Shown: positions 12,166 through 23,389 of the stretch, in pieces
How the letters are laid out: the number at the start of each line of letters is the position of its first letter
Position numbering within the stretch: the stretch's first letter is position 1
Assembly: GCA_036346275.1 (NCBI GenBank)
Contig: CM070717.1
Span: forward strand, 6,755,178 to 6,819,177
Direction of reading: 5' to 3'
From: Otatea glauca
Lineage: Eukaryota > Streptophyta > Magnoliopsida > Poales > Poaceae
DNA: 64,000 nucleotides
Made by a program: the position numbers and the translations under genes
The notes under the pieces: generated by a model
Told to the model about the DNA's origin: nothing
What the model saw: the letters and a program-made list of their open reading frames with translations, nothing else
The model's database searches: none

Positions 12166-13990
12166 AGCTGGTTTGTATATTATGTATTATATGTTTTCTT
12201 CCAGCTTTTCTTTTCTTTGTGTTTCTTCGGGTGACTTTGGGCTTGTTTTCTTGAGTTGAGTTCACTCACTTAGACTTAGGCATGCCTTGCATTGACCTCT
12301 TATCTTGTGCTTTAGGTTGCTATCATGCGTGATTAGTCATTCTCTCTTCTCTCTAGGTTGAGTTCCCTCACGTCTTATAAGTCTAGCGGTATTGGGCCTC
12401 CAGGTAGAGCGAGTGCTGTGTGCACTCCTTAGTTGGGATCTAGAGTCGACTTCCCTATGTCGATCCTTTGGGGAAGATAAGAGCGAGTCCGAGCCGTAGT
12501 GAGTCTCTTCTATCTTTTCTATGCTCTATAGCCATCCAGTTTTGAAGTTTCTCGACTTCTTCTCCTCATTCTGTTTTTCTGGTTATTATTGAGTTCATTC
12601 GGGTTTTCTTTATGCCTAATCTTGATAATAACTCAACTTTAACCAGATTTGAGCTTAAAATTGATTCATTTGTTGAGGGGGAGTTTGGGAATCTGTTCAT
12701 GCATTGCATTTAGACTGCATTTTACATTTTATGAGCTTTGTCTATTATGCAATTGATTTCTTCTTCATGCTATACACCATGCTACATCATTTGAAGAAAA
12801 TCACTAGCTTAGGTATGTCCAAGTTCATTTAACTTGCTAAGCTTAAAAATGAAATAAGCCTTAAATGAAAAACTTGATGAAACTTGTTGCTTTTACTTGC
12901 TAGGTTTCTTCTCTAGAGGTTTGTGCCATAATTTGAGAAATTTAGGAGTTCTCTAGAGTCCCTATAGCAACTTAGGTGAAACTAGTTTGATCCATGCAGA
13001 GTCCTTCAATTGCTCATGAATCGTTGTGCTAAAAATGAAAATTAAACAAAATTGACTCTTCTTGTGCACATACGACTCAACACCTTGTATTCACAAGACC
13101 GCTTCCCATTGCACTTGGGATGAACTTGGAATACATCGTGTTTGACCTAGACCATCCTCTTAAGAGCTCATCTTGAGATGGTCGCATACGGCTTGAGTCA
13201 ATTGGTTGTCAAAAGAAAATGCAAATAAATTAAAAACAAAGACATATGTGGGTAAAGAATGCAAATAATGTCAAACATTTGCACCCGCTATGTCTTGTAT
13301 GATGATAAATCAAAATTTGCATTAAGTGATAAATGAGCCGAAGGACCTTGTATGCTCTTCTAGATTCCCCAACGTGTTGAGTAGGTTGAACTCTAGGTTT
13401 TCCTTTTGATCCTTAGAGTGGCTATTCTTCTATTTTTGAAACTAAAGCTAAGTGTTGCACTTGTCAATTCTTGCTAAAATGAAATATTCAAAACTAAGCT
13501 CGTATTTGCACTTGGACATGTCTTAGTTTAGTCATCTTCTGAAATTGACAAGCTTGGTGTAATATCCTTCCATTTTGATCAATTGGATAATCCTCAAAGC
13601 TCTTTCGATTGCATTTCATGCATACATAAAAAAATTGATGCCTATATTGCCAAAGGGGAGATAACGTAGAAAAGGCATCACTAAAAGATAAAAATGTGAA
13701 TGCTTATTTGGTTATTATGATCTTTGTAAAACTATGCTACTACATTTGGATCATAATCTCATAATCACATTTGACATGTTTAGTTGGATTTTAGAGTTTT
13801 GTTGAAAACTTGCTCTTTCTTAAATTTAACTCTAAAATCTGAATTCCTCTTCGTCAACTTGGTCATGGTTCTAATTTCTATCTTTGGACCAAGTTTGACT
13901 TTGCAACTAAAATTGCTTTCTTCTTCATTTTCTTCAAACTCAAATTTATGCCTTTTGTATGGTTTGTCAATATACTCATCAAGGGGAGAT
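12166..13990 (+). other. Copia-2 3' non-coding region and polypurine tract
   Basis: About 1.8 kb between the RNase H end and the 3' LTR. I see no env-like frame; reading frames are short. A purine run (GTTGAGGGGGAGTTTGGG, about 12674-12690) and the PPT itself (AAGGGGAGAT, 13981-13990, touching the LTR) are visible. The same region is found in Copia-3 at 36217-37675 plus 43174-43549. Confidence 0.8.
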
Positions 13991-15612
13991 TGAAGGACCA
14001 TGTGGAGGTCCATCCATGTTTGTGATGAGTATTTGACTTTATTTGAGCAAGGTGTGCTCAAGTTTGAGTTTGATTTGGATTGATTTTCAAAATGAAGCAA
14101 TTTGAGTTGTCTCTGCCAGAGTGGCGATCTCGGTCGTATGGGCGCAGTAGTGATGAGTTGGATGGTTTATTGCACATCTTTGTGGGCATTGCTATGTGAG
14201 GAGTTTCCTTGTCTTTGATGGTTGCGGGACGACGGTGCTAGGTCATGGTGAGGCGAAGGATGGCCGGGACTAGGCGAGGCGTCGGAGGTCCAGACGGTTG
14301 GGAGATCGCGGAAGATGATCGGAGGCGGAGTCGGGCAAGTCAAGAAGACAAGGAAAGGAGATGATGCTAGCTAGATGCGCGTGGATCAATGAGGACCGTC
14401 GGATTGAGGTCTAGTTGATAGGTTAGCGGGTCTAGGTAGTATGCTTTGAAAACCGTGCAAGAAAACCCGGTATGTGTGTGGGTTTTGGGTTAGCCCTTGC
14501 ATGGCTGTGTGTGTGGGTTAATCCTAGCCCTTAGATGAGTGCTCTAGGGTTGAGGACTCATCCAAGGGTGGTAGGTGGCCCAAGAGTAGTATAAATAGGG
14601 GTGGAGGGTAGCCTCCTTCCCTTGAAGGTGTTGAGGTTTTGATGCTCATTTGAGCTTTGCCCACATGAATGTGAGGCTTTGTAACCTCTCCTTCCAGAAA
14701 TGAAAGTTTTATTCATCCACCTCTGAATTTATTTTATGCATTTACATTATGTCTTTACTTTACGCAATTTAAATTCAGCATTTACTTTCCATAATTACAT
14801 TCCATAATTTACTTTCAAGTAATTTGGATTTGCCTCCTCCTTCTAAATGCTGCTGTTCTTGGATGTTTTGAGTGTGTTCATATGGTTTTACATCTCTTTT
14901 GCACTCTTGGATTGAGTAGAGAACATCTTTTCTTTCAAGTTCCAACTTTGTTCTGAACTTGTTCTTCGCGCAGCAGTCAGTGTTTGATTTTTGTAAAAAT
15001 ATAGAAAAATCCTTTTGAGTGATTCTTGTTGGAGGAGGTGCGGGACTCTGATATCCACTTACAGAAAAATTTTGGAGTTCACTTGTTGCACCGTTTGGGT
15101 GTCATGAGGTGAAAACTGAGCCCCAAACTTTCTGCTCGAAGTTTTGACCAGACTGTGTTCTTCGATTTTCCTGTTTTTTCTGTAAGGCTTTTGAGGAGAA
15201 ATTTGGTGGAGTTCTTCACGACTCTAATGCTCACAGGAGAAAAAGTCTCAAAATTTTTGAGCTACAGAAACCCACCAACCTCCTGTGCAAATTGAGGACA
15301 AGTTCTGGAAATCCTGCTTTTGCTTTTCTGAAAGTGACTTTTGTGATTTGAATTGATGTCCTTTCTAAAAGCAAGAGTTTGAATTGATTCCTCTTTATTT
15401 TGGACACTAGACAACCAGGATTGTGACTCAAAAATCCCCACATATTTTATGGTACTTATCCATGCAAGCTTGGGGTACACATAGTTGTCTAGTTTTTCGG
15501 GTTTTTCACAATTCCTTTTGAGCGATCTTGTCAAGGTTTTTGTTGGAGTATTTTGGGGGAATTTTTATTTGCGACCATTCACCCCCCCTCTGTTCGCCAT
15601 CTCGGTCCTTCA
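13991..15612 (+). repeat. Copia-2 3' LTR
   Basis: 1622 bp, near-identical to 4671-6283, TATA box at 14590-14598. It is followed by the AAGTC duplication at 15613-15617. Confidence 0.95.
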
Positions 15613-16526
15613 AAGTCACACGTTTTACACACTTCAAGAACACACAGATTTACAACTTGCAACAAGAACAGAAGGATTGCTTAAATGATTGAAAGCATCG
15701 AATCAAGAGAAGAGTTCATCAACCATGAATTTCAACAAAGATTCAATAGCATGTAGAAGGAGATGAGGCAAATCCAAAATACGTAAATTAAATTGCAAGT
15801 AAGTAAATGCGGAATTTAGATAGCAGAATTTAAGTCCGTAATGTAAATGCGTAAAGGAAATGAAACTAGAACATAAATAAAGAATATTTCATTTCTGGAA
15901 GGGAGGTTTACAAAGCCTCACAACAAAGTGGGCAAAACTCAAATGAGCAGCAAAAACCTCAGAACCTTCAAAGAGGGAGGCTGCCCTACCCTCTATTTAT
16001 AGTGACACAGGATCAATTCCCACCCTTGGATGTCTTGCTTCAATCCTAAGCCAACTTCCAAGAGCCAGGATTTGATCCTTACACTGTCACTCTCAACAAC
16101 TCTCAACTACACTCAGGTACTTTCTTAGTACACCTAACAGCAAGCTACACTTTATCCACTACTTTATCTTCCAGAACTGCAGCCCTACAGCTCTTCTTGA
16201 TCCAAGTAGTGATAAGCTAGCTTCTCCACTAATCTCTTGTCTCTTGGAACTGCACCGACTTCATCTCCGACCATCTTCCGGTGAACTTCCGGCCAACTTG
16301 AACCTCCGGCTATCCCATGCCTAGTTCCAACCTCCCTTCGCCTCACCATGACCACCAAATGAAGTCCTACATTCACAAAGATAAGAAATCCCTTCTTGGT
16401 TCCACCATGAACCCATCACAACAATTCGATCACGAGTTGGGGTTAGAAAAGAAAAACCAAAAACGGATCAAAGCATTTCAACCAAATGCAGACAAGCTGT
16501 TTTCAATACAGCAGGATCTTCTCAAT

Positions 16527-16890
16527 TTGTTATGATTTTATATGTTGTTCTACTGAAAATCTTGTCAACAAGAAAAAGTTGTGTTTCAAAATTATCTACA
16601 ACTTTCATGTAGAACACATAATTTTTCGAGCACGAGAAGACCCTCAAAAATGCATATTACTGCACACTGGAAAATTGGTCCGTAGTACACGTGAGAATCT
16701 CTGTTAACCTTCCCGATTTTATATGATTTTTTATATTGCTCAAATGAAAAACTTGTCAACATGTAAAAGATGCGTCTTGAAATTCTCTACAACTTTCATG
16801 TAGACCAAATAATTTTTTGAGCAAGGGCAAACTTTCAAAAATGCATATTACTACACGCGAGTAATATTGGTCCGTAGTACACATGAGAAC
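16527..16890. repeat. Two direct copies of a roughly 190-bp unit in the Copia-1 LTR
   Basis: Copies at about 16527-16704 and 16720-16895 share CTTGTCAACA, ACAACTTTCATGTAGA, AAAAATGCATATTACT and GGTCCGTAGTACAC in the same order, with moderate divergence. The end of each unit is the same sequence that is then amplified in the 33-bp array. Confidence 0.75.
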
Positions 16891-17226
16891 CATCGCGATT
16901 TGGTCCGTAGTACACATGACAACCATCGCGATTTGGTCCATAGTACACATGAAAACCATCGCGATTTGGTCCGTTATACACATGAAGATCACAAAATTTT
17001 GGTCCGGCCTACACATGAAGATCATAAAAATTTGGTCCGGCCTACACATGAAGATCACAAAAATTTGGTCCGGCCTACACATGAAGATCACAAAAATTTG
17101 GTCTGGCCTACACATGAAGATCACAAAATTTTGGTCCGGCCTACACATGAAGATCACAAAATTTGGTCCGGCCTACACATGAAGATCACAAAAATTTGGT
17201 CCGGCCAACACATGAAGATCACATTT
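16868..17226. repeat. 33-bp tandem array, about 11 units
   Basis: The unit is GGTCCGGCCTACACATGAAG followed by ATCACAAAAATTT. The first three units have the variant GGTCCGTAGTACACATGA with ACCATCGCGATTT; the rest have the later form. A gradient from older to younger units is visible. It lies in the U3 of the minus-strand LTR, upstream of its TATA box, where such repeats can act as enhancers; that role is inference. Confidence 0.9.
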
Positions 17227-17313
17227 AAATACAAACTCAAATCTAAGCTATCCTAGATCATATAAAGTCAAATACTCATCACAAGCAAGGATGGACCTCC
17301 ACATGGTCCTTCA

Positions 17314-17544
17314 GTAATGTATTTCCACATTATAATCTTTGATTAACTCTAACCATCTTCTTTATCTTAGGTTGAGGTCTACTTGAGTGAAGATATACTT
17401 CAAACTCTTATGGTCTGTGAAAATCTCGCATCGATTCCCGATGAGATAATGTCTCCACAACTTTAGTGCATGCACAGCTGCAGCCATTTCCAAGTCATGG
17501 GTTGGATAGTTTTCCTCATGTGGTCGTGTAAGTTCAAGCTCCAT
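17314..17544 (-). pseudogene. Gypsy-A: Ty3/gypsy RNase H fragment
   Basis: A minus-strand frame reads RPHEENYPTHDLEMAAAV ... LWRHYLIGNRCEIFTDHKSL, the signature of plant gypsy RNase H (ENYPTHDLEL, IWRHYL and TDHKSL blocks). It is cut at 17313 by the Copia-1 insertion; its 5' side ends near 17545 where non-coding sequence begins. It duplicates the RNase H block of Gypsy-B at about 19200-19390, so it is a separate element copy. Confidence 0.85.
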
Positions 17545-18741
17545 TAGTTTTGGTGATTGGTTTAATATTAATGTTTAATCATTGTTTAATGACAAATCTA
17601 ATCATTATGAGACTAACATGTTTAATTGAGCTAAATTCTTATTAGTCTCAAATTTGGATGGAAAATAGAAAACCCAAGGTATGCACTCGTATTCACTCTA
17701 TTAGTTTAATGCATACTTAGGAATCAAGTTAAAAGATGAACTCTTCCATTGCTTATATATTAAAGATGTGCATTATGTTTTCAATTCCATATATTACATG
17801 AATACACACATCTAGGGGAGTTTATAATTTAACTTGATGTTTCAATAGTATTGATCCATTTCTTCTTACAAAATAAATAAAGGATCAAGACTTGAAACAA
17901 CCCTTTGAGTATATATATAAATTGTGCAGTTGTAGTATACTCATGCAAATATAGAAAAGGTAGGGGTGTACATGTTGCTAACCAGCTTGCTTTTTATATG
18001 GCAGCCAGCAAAAGTCGGTTTGGGGTGAACCCAAAACCAGAAAGACAACTGGGGTTGGAGGTGGTATGCATGCAGGGGTTGGCACATATGCTGCTTGGCA
18101 GCTGGCCAAAGAGAAGTTGGCTGCTACTTGAGGGCTAAGAAAAAGATAGGGTGCTGCTGGCTGGTGCAATGCAGAATCAGGGAAGGTGTAGAAGTGTAGG
18201 TCGGTTTTGGGGGTTGAAATTGGAGACCAGGTTGTAATAGTTGTGCATTTCTATTGTAAGATTTGGAGGTTTAGAAGTAATTTAACACTGTATGGATTAT
18301 TGCTTGTATGACATATTTGAGAGCACAAAACTTCCTGTGTACTTGGACATTTGTTATTATTACTAAAGTTTGTTGCTCAACTTTCATATATGGGACAATC
18401 TCGACGTATTGACATGAGTGAACTCTTCCATAAATAAAGATGTTTAAGTTGGTTATTACATTTTGGGATGGTGATAATATAATCTTGTTTCGTGATGGTG
18501 TGGTGTGTATGTGTATGTTTATACCTTGTTGGATTTTGAGTGTATTTAATTGGATGATGATAGTTATATTCAACTTGGATGTTAATTGCGAATGTGAAAT
18601 CTCTTTTGATTGAATTGAGGTTGTGTGGAAATTTCGTTTGAATATTGATACACATTGCTGATAATTGAATATGTATTTGTATGTTTGATTTTAACATTCT
18701 AAAATTTGAAGTCCATTTCTTTTTATTTTTAGGCTATTACA
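17545..18741 (-). repeat. Probable 3' LTR of Gypsy-B (non-coding)
   Basis: About 1.2 kb without coding sequence between two gypsy pol fragments. At its right edge the minus strand reads CTCGAGGACGAGATTTTT (end of gypsy pol), then a purine-rich tract (ATAAGGGGAG), then TGTAATAGCC, which resembles the TGTAACACCC start of plant gypsy LTRs. A minus-strand TATA-like TATAAAAAG lies near 17990. The left edge near 17549 is not certain, and the first 350 bases could be a different repeat. Confidence 0.5.
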
Positions 18742-18862
18742 AATCTACTCCCCTTATAAAAATCTCGTCCTCGAGATTTGGCGAGGATTAAAAGAAATCT
18801 GAAAACTCTTTTCTAAGATGATCTTCACGTTCCCATGTGGCTTCATCCTCTGTATGATTGCT

Positions 18863-19862
18863 CTATTGGACTTTTAATATTTTGTGGGGTTTGTTCGGAG
18901 TGTGACGCTCCGCTTCTTCAAGAATACGGATTAGATGTTCTCGATATGATAGATCAGGTTGTAGATCAATATTCTCTAGATTGGTGAGCTCAATAGGAAC
19001 ACTAAGACACCTTTGGAGTTGGGATACATGGAAGACATTATGAACGTCAGATATTTGAGGTGGCAATTCCAACTTATATGACATCTCACCCATCTTTTCA
19101 CGTAAGATAGTTGCGATGGAGATGCAATGAAGTTTACAACTAAGAGCATCGGCTACGACATTAGCTTTACCGAGGTGGTAATGGATGCCAAGATCGTAGT
19201 CTTTGGTTAGCTCTAGCCACCTTCTTTGTCTCAAATTTAAGTCTAGCTAAGTAAAGAAGTATTTCAAGCTCTTATGATCAGTATATATATTGCATCGAGT
19301 ACCGATGAGGTAATGACTCCAGATTTTAAGAGCATGCACTAAGTCTACTAGTTCTAGATCATGAGTAGGATAGTTTAGTTCATGAGGCTTTATTCATAAG
19401 GCACATAAAGCTTGCAGGAGCATTGGTGAGTCTGAAAGACATCACGATATACTCATATAAACCATATCGAGTGGTAAAGGTAGTCTTTGGAATGTCACTG
19501 GGTTTAATTTTCAACTAATAGTACCCATGTATTAAGTTGATTTTTCAAAATACTTGAGTACCATTTAGTTGATGAAACAAATTATCGATGCGAGGAAGCG
19601 GGTATTTATTTTCGATGGTGACATCATTCAAAGCGCGATAATCCACATACATGTGTAGGCTACCGTCCTTTTTACTGACAAATAGAACAGGGCTTCCCCA
19701 CAGAGATGAATTAGGACAAATAAATCCTTTGTTCAACTGTTCTTTGAGTTGCTTCTTCAGTTCAACCAATTCATTAGGGCATTCAATATGGACATTTAGA
19801 AATGGGTGTAGTACCCACAAGATCGATGACAAACTCCATGTCCCGATCTGGTGGCAATCCAA
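18863..19862 (-). pseudogene. Gypsy-B pol with two internal deletions
   Basis: The minus strand starts with RT (residues such as GFICPNSSLWGSPVLFVSKK and VDYRALNDVTIENKYPLPR, 19862-19545). After ASFMCLMNK (about 19400) it jumps directly to the RNase H motif PHELNYPTHDLEL, so the RT part with the YxDD box is missing. RNase H ends with HYHLGKANVVADALS (about 19150). It then jumps to the post-integrase tail (YKLELPPQISDVHNVFHVSQ ... DLSYREHLIRILEEAE, to 18863), so the entire integrase is missing. Stops and frameshifts add to this. The element cannot be autonomous. Order and motifs suggest a chromovirus-like gypsy lineage; that assignment is inference. Confidence 0.85.
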
Positions 19863-19973
19863 GTAGTTCTTCTAGAAAAATGTCGAAATATTCGTAATTG
19901 TAGGTACTTGATTGCGTTCTTTGACTGTGGCGAAACAAAGGAATGACGGTTGGGTTGAGGTATCTTGCATAGA

Positions 19974-20411
19974 TTAGAACTCAACTAGGGTTCCATCTGG
20001 GCTTTTTAGAGATATGGATCGGTTAGCACAATTTATGCATCCTTTGTCCTTGATTAACCAATCCATACTAAGAATTACATCTAAGCCTAGAGTTTCTATG
20101 ACAATGAGGTTGGCATGGAATGATATTCCATTTATTTCAATGCAGACTTTTGAACATACTTTCATGGTTTTCATGATTGCTCCGGGAGAATAGATTGTCA
20201 TTTTATTGGAAAGAAGATTGGTTTCTATATTGTGTTGCTCAGCAAAATTTTGAGAGATGAAAGAATGTGATATTCCAGAATCAAATAATACCAATGTAGG
20301 TACTGACTGCATAGGGAACATATTCAACACCACATCGGTTGCGTCATTTGCCTCCTTAGCAGTCACACAATGCAGACGACCAGGAGTAGGACCTTGTACA
20401 AGAGCCGACAT
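19974..20411 (-). pseudogene. Gypsy-B retropepsin
   Basis: A 145-residue frame contains the gypsy protease segment VPTLVLFDSGISHSFIS, with the catalytic Asp in DSG (usually DSGASHSFIS in the family), and ends with DVILSMDWLIKDKG, typical of plant gypsy proteases (usually GMDWL). It lies directly upstream of RT in the pol order and downstream of the gag zinc knuckle at 20520. The frame is open across the domain. Function would be polyprotein processing. Confidence 0.85.
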
Positions 20412-20458
20412 AAAGGCTTGCGGACCTCAAGATCCTTGTCGATGACCCCAAGTCACTG

Positions 20459-20639
20459 CTATGCTCCATACGGCTGAGTACAAAGTGGAACTGAACTCTT
20501 GTTGGGGCAAATGTTGGCATAATGCCAATGTTCACCGCAATGGAAGCATGTCACATTAGTCGACTGGTTCTGCACTCTAGAAGGCCATCCGTCAGTGTTG
20601 CTAGTTGGGAGAACAGGAGGTGGTTGTTGACGAGGAGCT
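20459..20639 (-). pseudogene. Gypsy-B gag C-terminus with zinc knuckle
   Basis: The minus-strand frame contains CFHCGEHWHYANICP, a CX2CX4HX4C nucleocapsid zinc knuckle, preceded by a Pro/Gln-rich stretch. The gag sequence stops at 20639, where unrelated LTR-like sequence begins (TGTAACATCC on the plus strand). The upstream part of gag is not found to the right, so it was lost or lies beyond an unresolved insertion. Confidence 0.85.
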
Positions 20640-22020
20640 TGTAACATCCTAATTTTTGGCCTAAAATAATATTTTAATGTCATTTTGGCAATTTCTGAAT
20701 TTTGTGAGTTTTTGGGATTTTTCTGGAATTTATTTTCTATTTTTGAATTATTCCATTTTTAGATATTATTTTAAATCTATGAAAAGTTTAAATAGACTTT
20801 TTTCAAAAATATTTTATTTAAGTTCCAAATGTGTCAAAATATTTTTAGGAAATTTCTAGTGTTTTTACTACTTAAATCGAATTAGTTTATTTTTTGAAAA
20901 TATTTTAAATAAAAAATTATTTGAAATTTTTTGTTACAGTAGGGGGCCAAAACCCTAAGGCCCAGGCCGTTTTTCTGTTTGGTCAGTTCGCCGTGAACCC
21001 TAAGATCCCCACCGTTGAGTTTCGATCGAACGGTTGGATAGATTTGGGAAAACCTAATGTATCTTAGCGGTCGGATCAAGGCTACGTGGTGGAGATCAAT
21101 CGGGTTAGTTGGCTATGGCCATTGGATGTCGTGAACTACTTGGATGGAGCCACACCTATGCACATCTGTACCGTCAATCGACGCGTACGCTGCTCAGTCG
21201 TTGTTCTCCCGTGTCTGATCAAGACTCTACTTTGCGCCGTCGTCGTCTAAAGCACGGACTCCATGGTTGATCCGTCGAGAAAAGGACACTTTCAGCTATT
21301 TAAGGTGTGCTTCTAATTCGCCGTGAGTCTGCCAACAAAAGCCCTAGATCAATTTGTAGAATGTAGTAGAGGGATCGCCAGATTTTGCAAGTTTTTGCAG
21401 AGGTCGCCGAGAGGAAGAACTCCAAGATTCATCACCGACTATGAGCTTTGAGGGCCGTTGTTGGTCACATTAGCTCCGCCTCTTTAAGAGACGTCCTGTG
21501 CGCACACCATCTTCGTCAGAAGGCCATTGGAGCAGTGTTGTCGTGGAAGCCCTAGCCGCTGTAGTTCGATCGCGATGTTTGCCGACGCTGTTACAATGAA
21601 GAAAAGTGTGAGGTGAGGTGCGCTTTAGCTGGGCCTCGGGCCAGAGTGCCATGGCCTGAGACCTAGCCCAAGTATCAGTGGTGCAGTGTAGCCCAATCAA
21701 AATAGGGCCCGAGGCCTGGCACAAGATGCATCCCAGTCCACAGGGCTAGCAGCCGCAGCATGACCCGGCCAGGAGCGACGCCCTAGCCTTGCACGCCCGA
21801 GCTCTTCCTCACACACTGTCACACATTCACGCTACGCCTACCACAGCCGACTCCGACGCCTCTTGCGACAAGGCTCGTGGCGGCGGCGATGGGAGCGAGC
21901 CACGACTCGGTGGATCATTTGGGCGAGGCGGGCACAGCTACAAGATGGCCGTGGTGGCGCTGCGCGCATCCATCACCGCCGTATCCTCCTTCGCTCAGGT
22001 GAGATTTAACAGGCCGTCTT
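20640..22020 (+). repeat. LTR-like non-coding sequence, probably solo or truncated gypsy LTR
   Basis: It begins TGTAACATCCTAATTTTTGG exactly where gypsy gag is cut, has an AT-rich first 300 bases, then moderately GC-rich sequence with a TATA-like CTATTTAAGG near 21296. The TGTAACATCC opening is typical of plant gypsy LTRs. I could not find the matching right end or a 5-bp duplication of GAGCT (20635-20639), so it may be truncated. Similar AT-rich openings occur inside hAT-1 and hAT-3. Confidence 0.4.
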
Positions 22021-22321
22021 AAAATTTCTAATCGTTCTGACCACATAATACAAGTTCTTAGGAACTGAATAATCTTTAGGTGTCTTCTACTATGCAATTC
22101 AATGGGAAAGAGATTTCTTTTTTTGTGTGTGTTTCTTATGCTGCAAAGTAGCTCAGGTCAGTGTGAAGAATATGGCAATTAAAATTCTGGAATCTAACCC
22201 TGGGAATTCTACGGGGATATGCTTTAATGTAAAGAATGCGAATTCCAAGGGAACATTTGGTGGAGCTCATGTGATTTTGATAGGGGAAGATGGAATTTAC
22301 GTGTTTTCTTCGGCTCTGTAG
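21789..22321 (+). other. Unrecognised short coding-like segments
   Basis: Two stretches look weakly coding. 21945-21998 reads MAVVALRASITAVSSFAQ and ends in CTCAGGTGAG, a good splice-donor context. 22151-22321 is open (VSVKNMAIKILESNPGNSTG, then FGGAHVILIGEDGIYVFSS before a stop). I recognise no family. They could be a captured gene piece or exons of an old gene, or chance. Sequence 22322-22794 is AT-rich and I see nothing in it. Confidence 0.2.
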
Positions 22322-22794
22322 ACTAGACAAGAAATTGTAGGCAAAGTGATTATGAAAAGCACATTTTGATGTGAGAAGATGGGGTGTTCTGATGTGTTGA
22401 TATGTAATTGAGACAATAGACTGTTGCATGACCATAAAAGTATTTTGATTTTGATGCGAGAAAGACTTTTCTTTAGTAAGACCTTTTGATCTTTGGAGCA
22501 CTCTTCTGTGGATACCGAATTGCTGCTACATTGATTGTTAAGAGATGTTACTATGGAGTTTTGTGTGGGGAACAAAAGATAGAATTTTGCTTGGTACAGG
22601 AAGGCATAGACAGGAACGAATGATTTTATTTCTTTAAATTCATTGCTACTATTTACCTTGGATCTTGGAAGCCTAAATTTTTATCCATCTTTGATAACTC
22701 TTTAGATACTCATTCATTTGTGATTAAGATCAAAAGTGACTCAGTTTATTAAAAAAATGATCAAATTAAGCCAATGTGTAACATCAGTTTTATT

Positions 22795-22802
22795 GTTGAG
22801 AT
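22795..22802. repeat. Target site duplication of hAT-1 (GTTGAGAT)
   Basis: The 8-bp direct repeat recurs at 27822-27829, immediately outside the two inverted ends. Eight bases is the hAT hallmark. Confidence 0.92.
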
Positions 22803-23110
22803 TAGGGACGAAAACGAAATGGAAACGGTAGGTAAATGGTAGTTTCGTTTCCGTTTCCACATTTTTTACCGGTAACGGAAACGAAATCGGAAACCCCGGA
22901 AACGGATACGGAAACGGATAGTGACGGAAACGGATGTGGAACGGAACGGAGCGGATACAGAAACTAAAGTGGAAAATTCCACAAAAACATAGACATGAGC
23001 ATGGTATACATGACCGTAAAAACAATGTAACTCATGCCACCTCTAAGGCGGACACAAAAACAATGTTATGTTCACCGGCATCACTAAGAAGTTTTTTCTC
23101 AAACTTGTCA

Positions 23111-23113
23111 GTT
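23111..23113. repeat. Target site duplication of CACTA-1 (GTT)
   Basis: GTT at 23111-23113 and again at 27239-27241, directly outside the CACTA ends. Three bases is standard for the CACTA superfamily. Confidence 0.88.
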
Positions 23114-23134
23114 CACTACAAGAATCAGGGAAAC

Positions 23135-23362
23135 ATTCGTGGGTTTTTTAAATTCGTGGGCCCAAAAAAAACTCACGAATTTATTTATTTAAATTAAATC
23201 GGTTTGAATAAAGCACGCTTTTAATTAAATTCGTGGGCCAAATGAAACCCATGAATTTAAACATTTAAATTCGTGGGCCAAAATTACCCACAATTTAAAC
23301 ATTTAAATTCGTGGGCCAAAAAACTCACAATTTAAAATTTTAAATTCGTGGGCGGGCATACC
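23135..23362. repeat. Left subterminal repeats of CACTA-1
   Basis: About ten AATTCGTGGG or inverted CCCACGAATT-type motifs, several paired as short hairpins separated by CCAAA-type spacers. They match the right-end array at 26802-27225. Confidence 0.85.
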
Positions 23363-23389
23363 ACAATTTAACCAGGAAAAAACCCTACC

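Larger units (their letters stand above)
4671..15612 (+). mobile_element. Copia-2: complete Ty1/copia element, 10.9 kb, nested in the Copia-1 LTR
   Basis: The two LTRs (4671-6283 and 13991-15612) are flanked by AAGTC on both sides. Both begin TGAAGGACCATG and end CGGTCCTTCA. Between them are a PBS, gag, protease, integrase, RT, RNase H, about 1.8 kb of non-coding sequence and a polypurine tract. By eye I noticed only about 20 differences between the LTRs, many of them single-base indels, so insertion looks recent. The coding region is nevertheless broken in nearly every domain, which is odd for a young element and fits the CHG-context sequence differences described in the findings. Confidence 0.95.
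1..17313 (-). mobile_element. Copia-1: Ty1/copia LTR retrotransposon, truncated by window start, 5' LTR split by Copia-2
   Basis: A minus-strand copia element. Reading down from 17313 come the 5' LTR (interrupted by the Copia-2 insertion), a primer-binding site, gag with two zinc knuckles, protease, integrase and the first part of reverse transcriptase, which runs off the window start. The rest of RT, RNase H and the 3' LTR lie outside. The LTR begins with TGAAGGACCATGTGGAGG, as in Copia-2 and Copia-3, and ends with GGTCTTTCA. The two gag zinc knuckles and long LTRs suggest the SIRE/Maximus group of copia; this is inference. The bases just outside the LTR start are GTAAT (17314-17318), and the matching target duplication would be outside the window. 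It landed in a gypsy RNase H domain. Confidence 0.9.
15613..17313 (-). repeat. Copia-1 5' LTR, outer part (U3/R side) with internal tandem repeats
   Basis: The minus strand starts at 17313 with TGAAGGACCATGTGGAGG. A TATA box lies at 16001-15993. After it, a leader resembling that of the other copia LTRs (TTTTGCCCAC, GTGAGGCTTTGTAA, TTCCAGAAATGAAA) runs toward 15880. The U3 region carries a roughly 33-bp tandem array and a roughly 190-bp duplication that the other two copia LTRs lack. Joined to 4233-4665, this LTR is about 2.1 kb. Confidence 0.85.

Noticed and set aside
16868..17226. CRISPR-like array
   Set aside because: Units are contiguous 33-mers without unique spacers, and the surroundings are a plant retrotransposon LTR.
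16867..17256. A repetitive protein made of THEDHKNLVRP-like units
   Set aside because: It is the translation of the 33-bp array, open in several frames on both strands because 33 is a multiple of three. It lies in LTR U3 DNA.
18271..18697. Minus-strand Ile/Asn/His-rich frames
   Set aside because: AT-rich non-coding composition between gypsy fragments, with no domain or start context.
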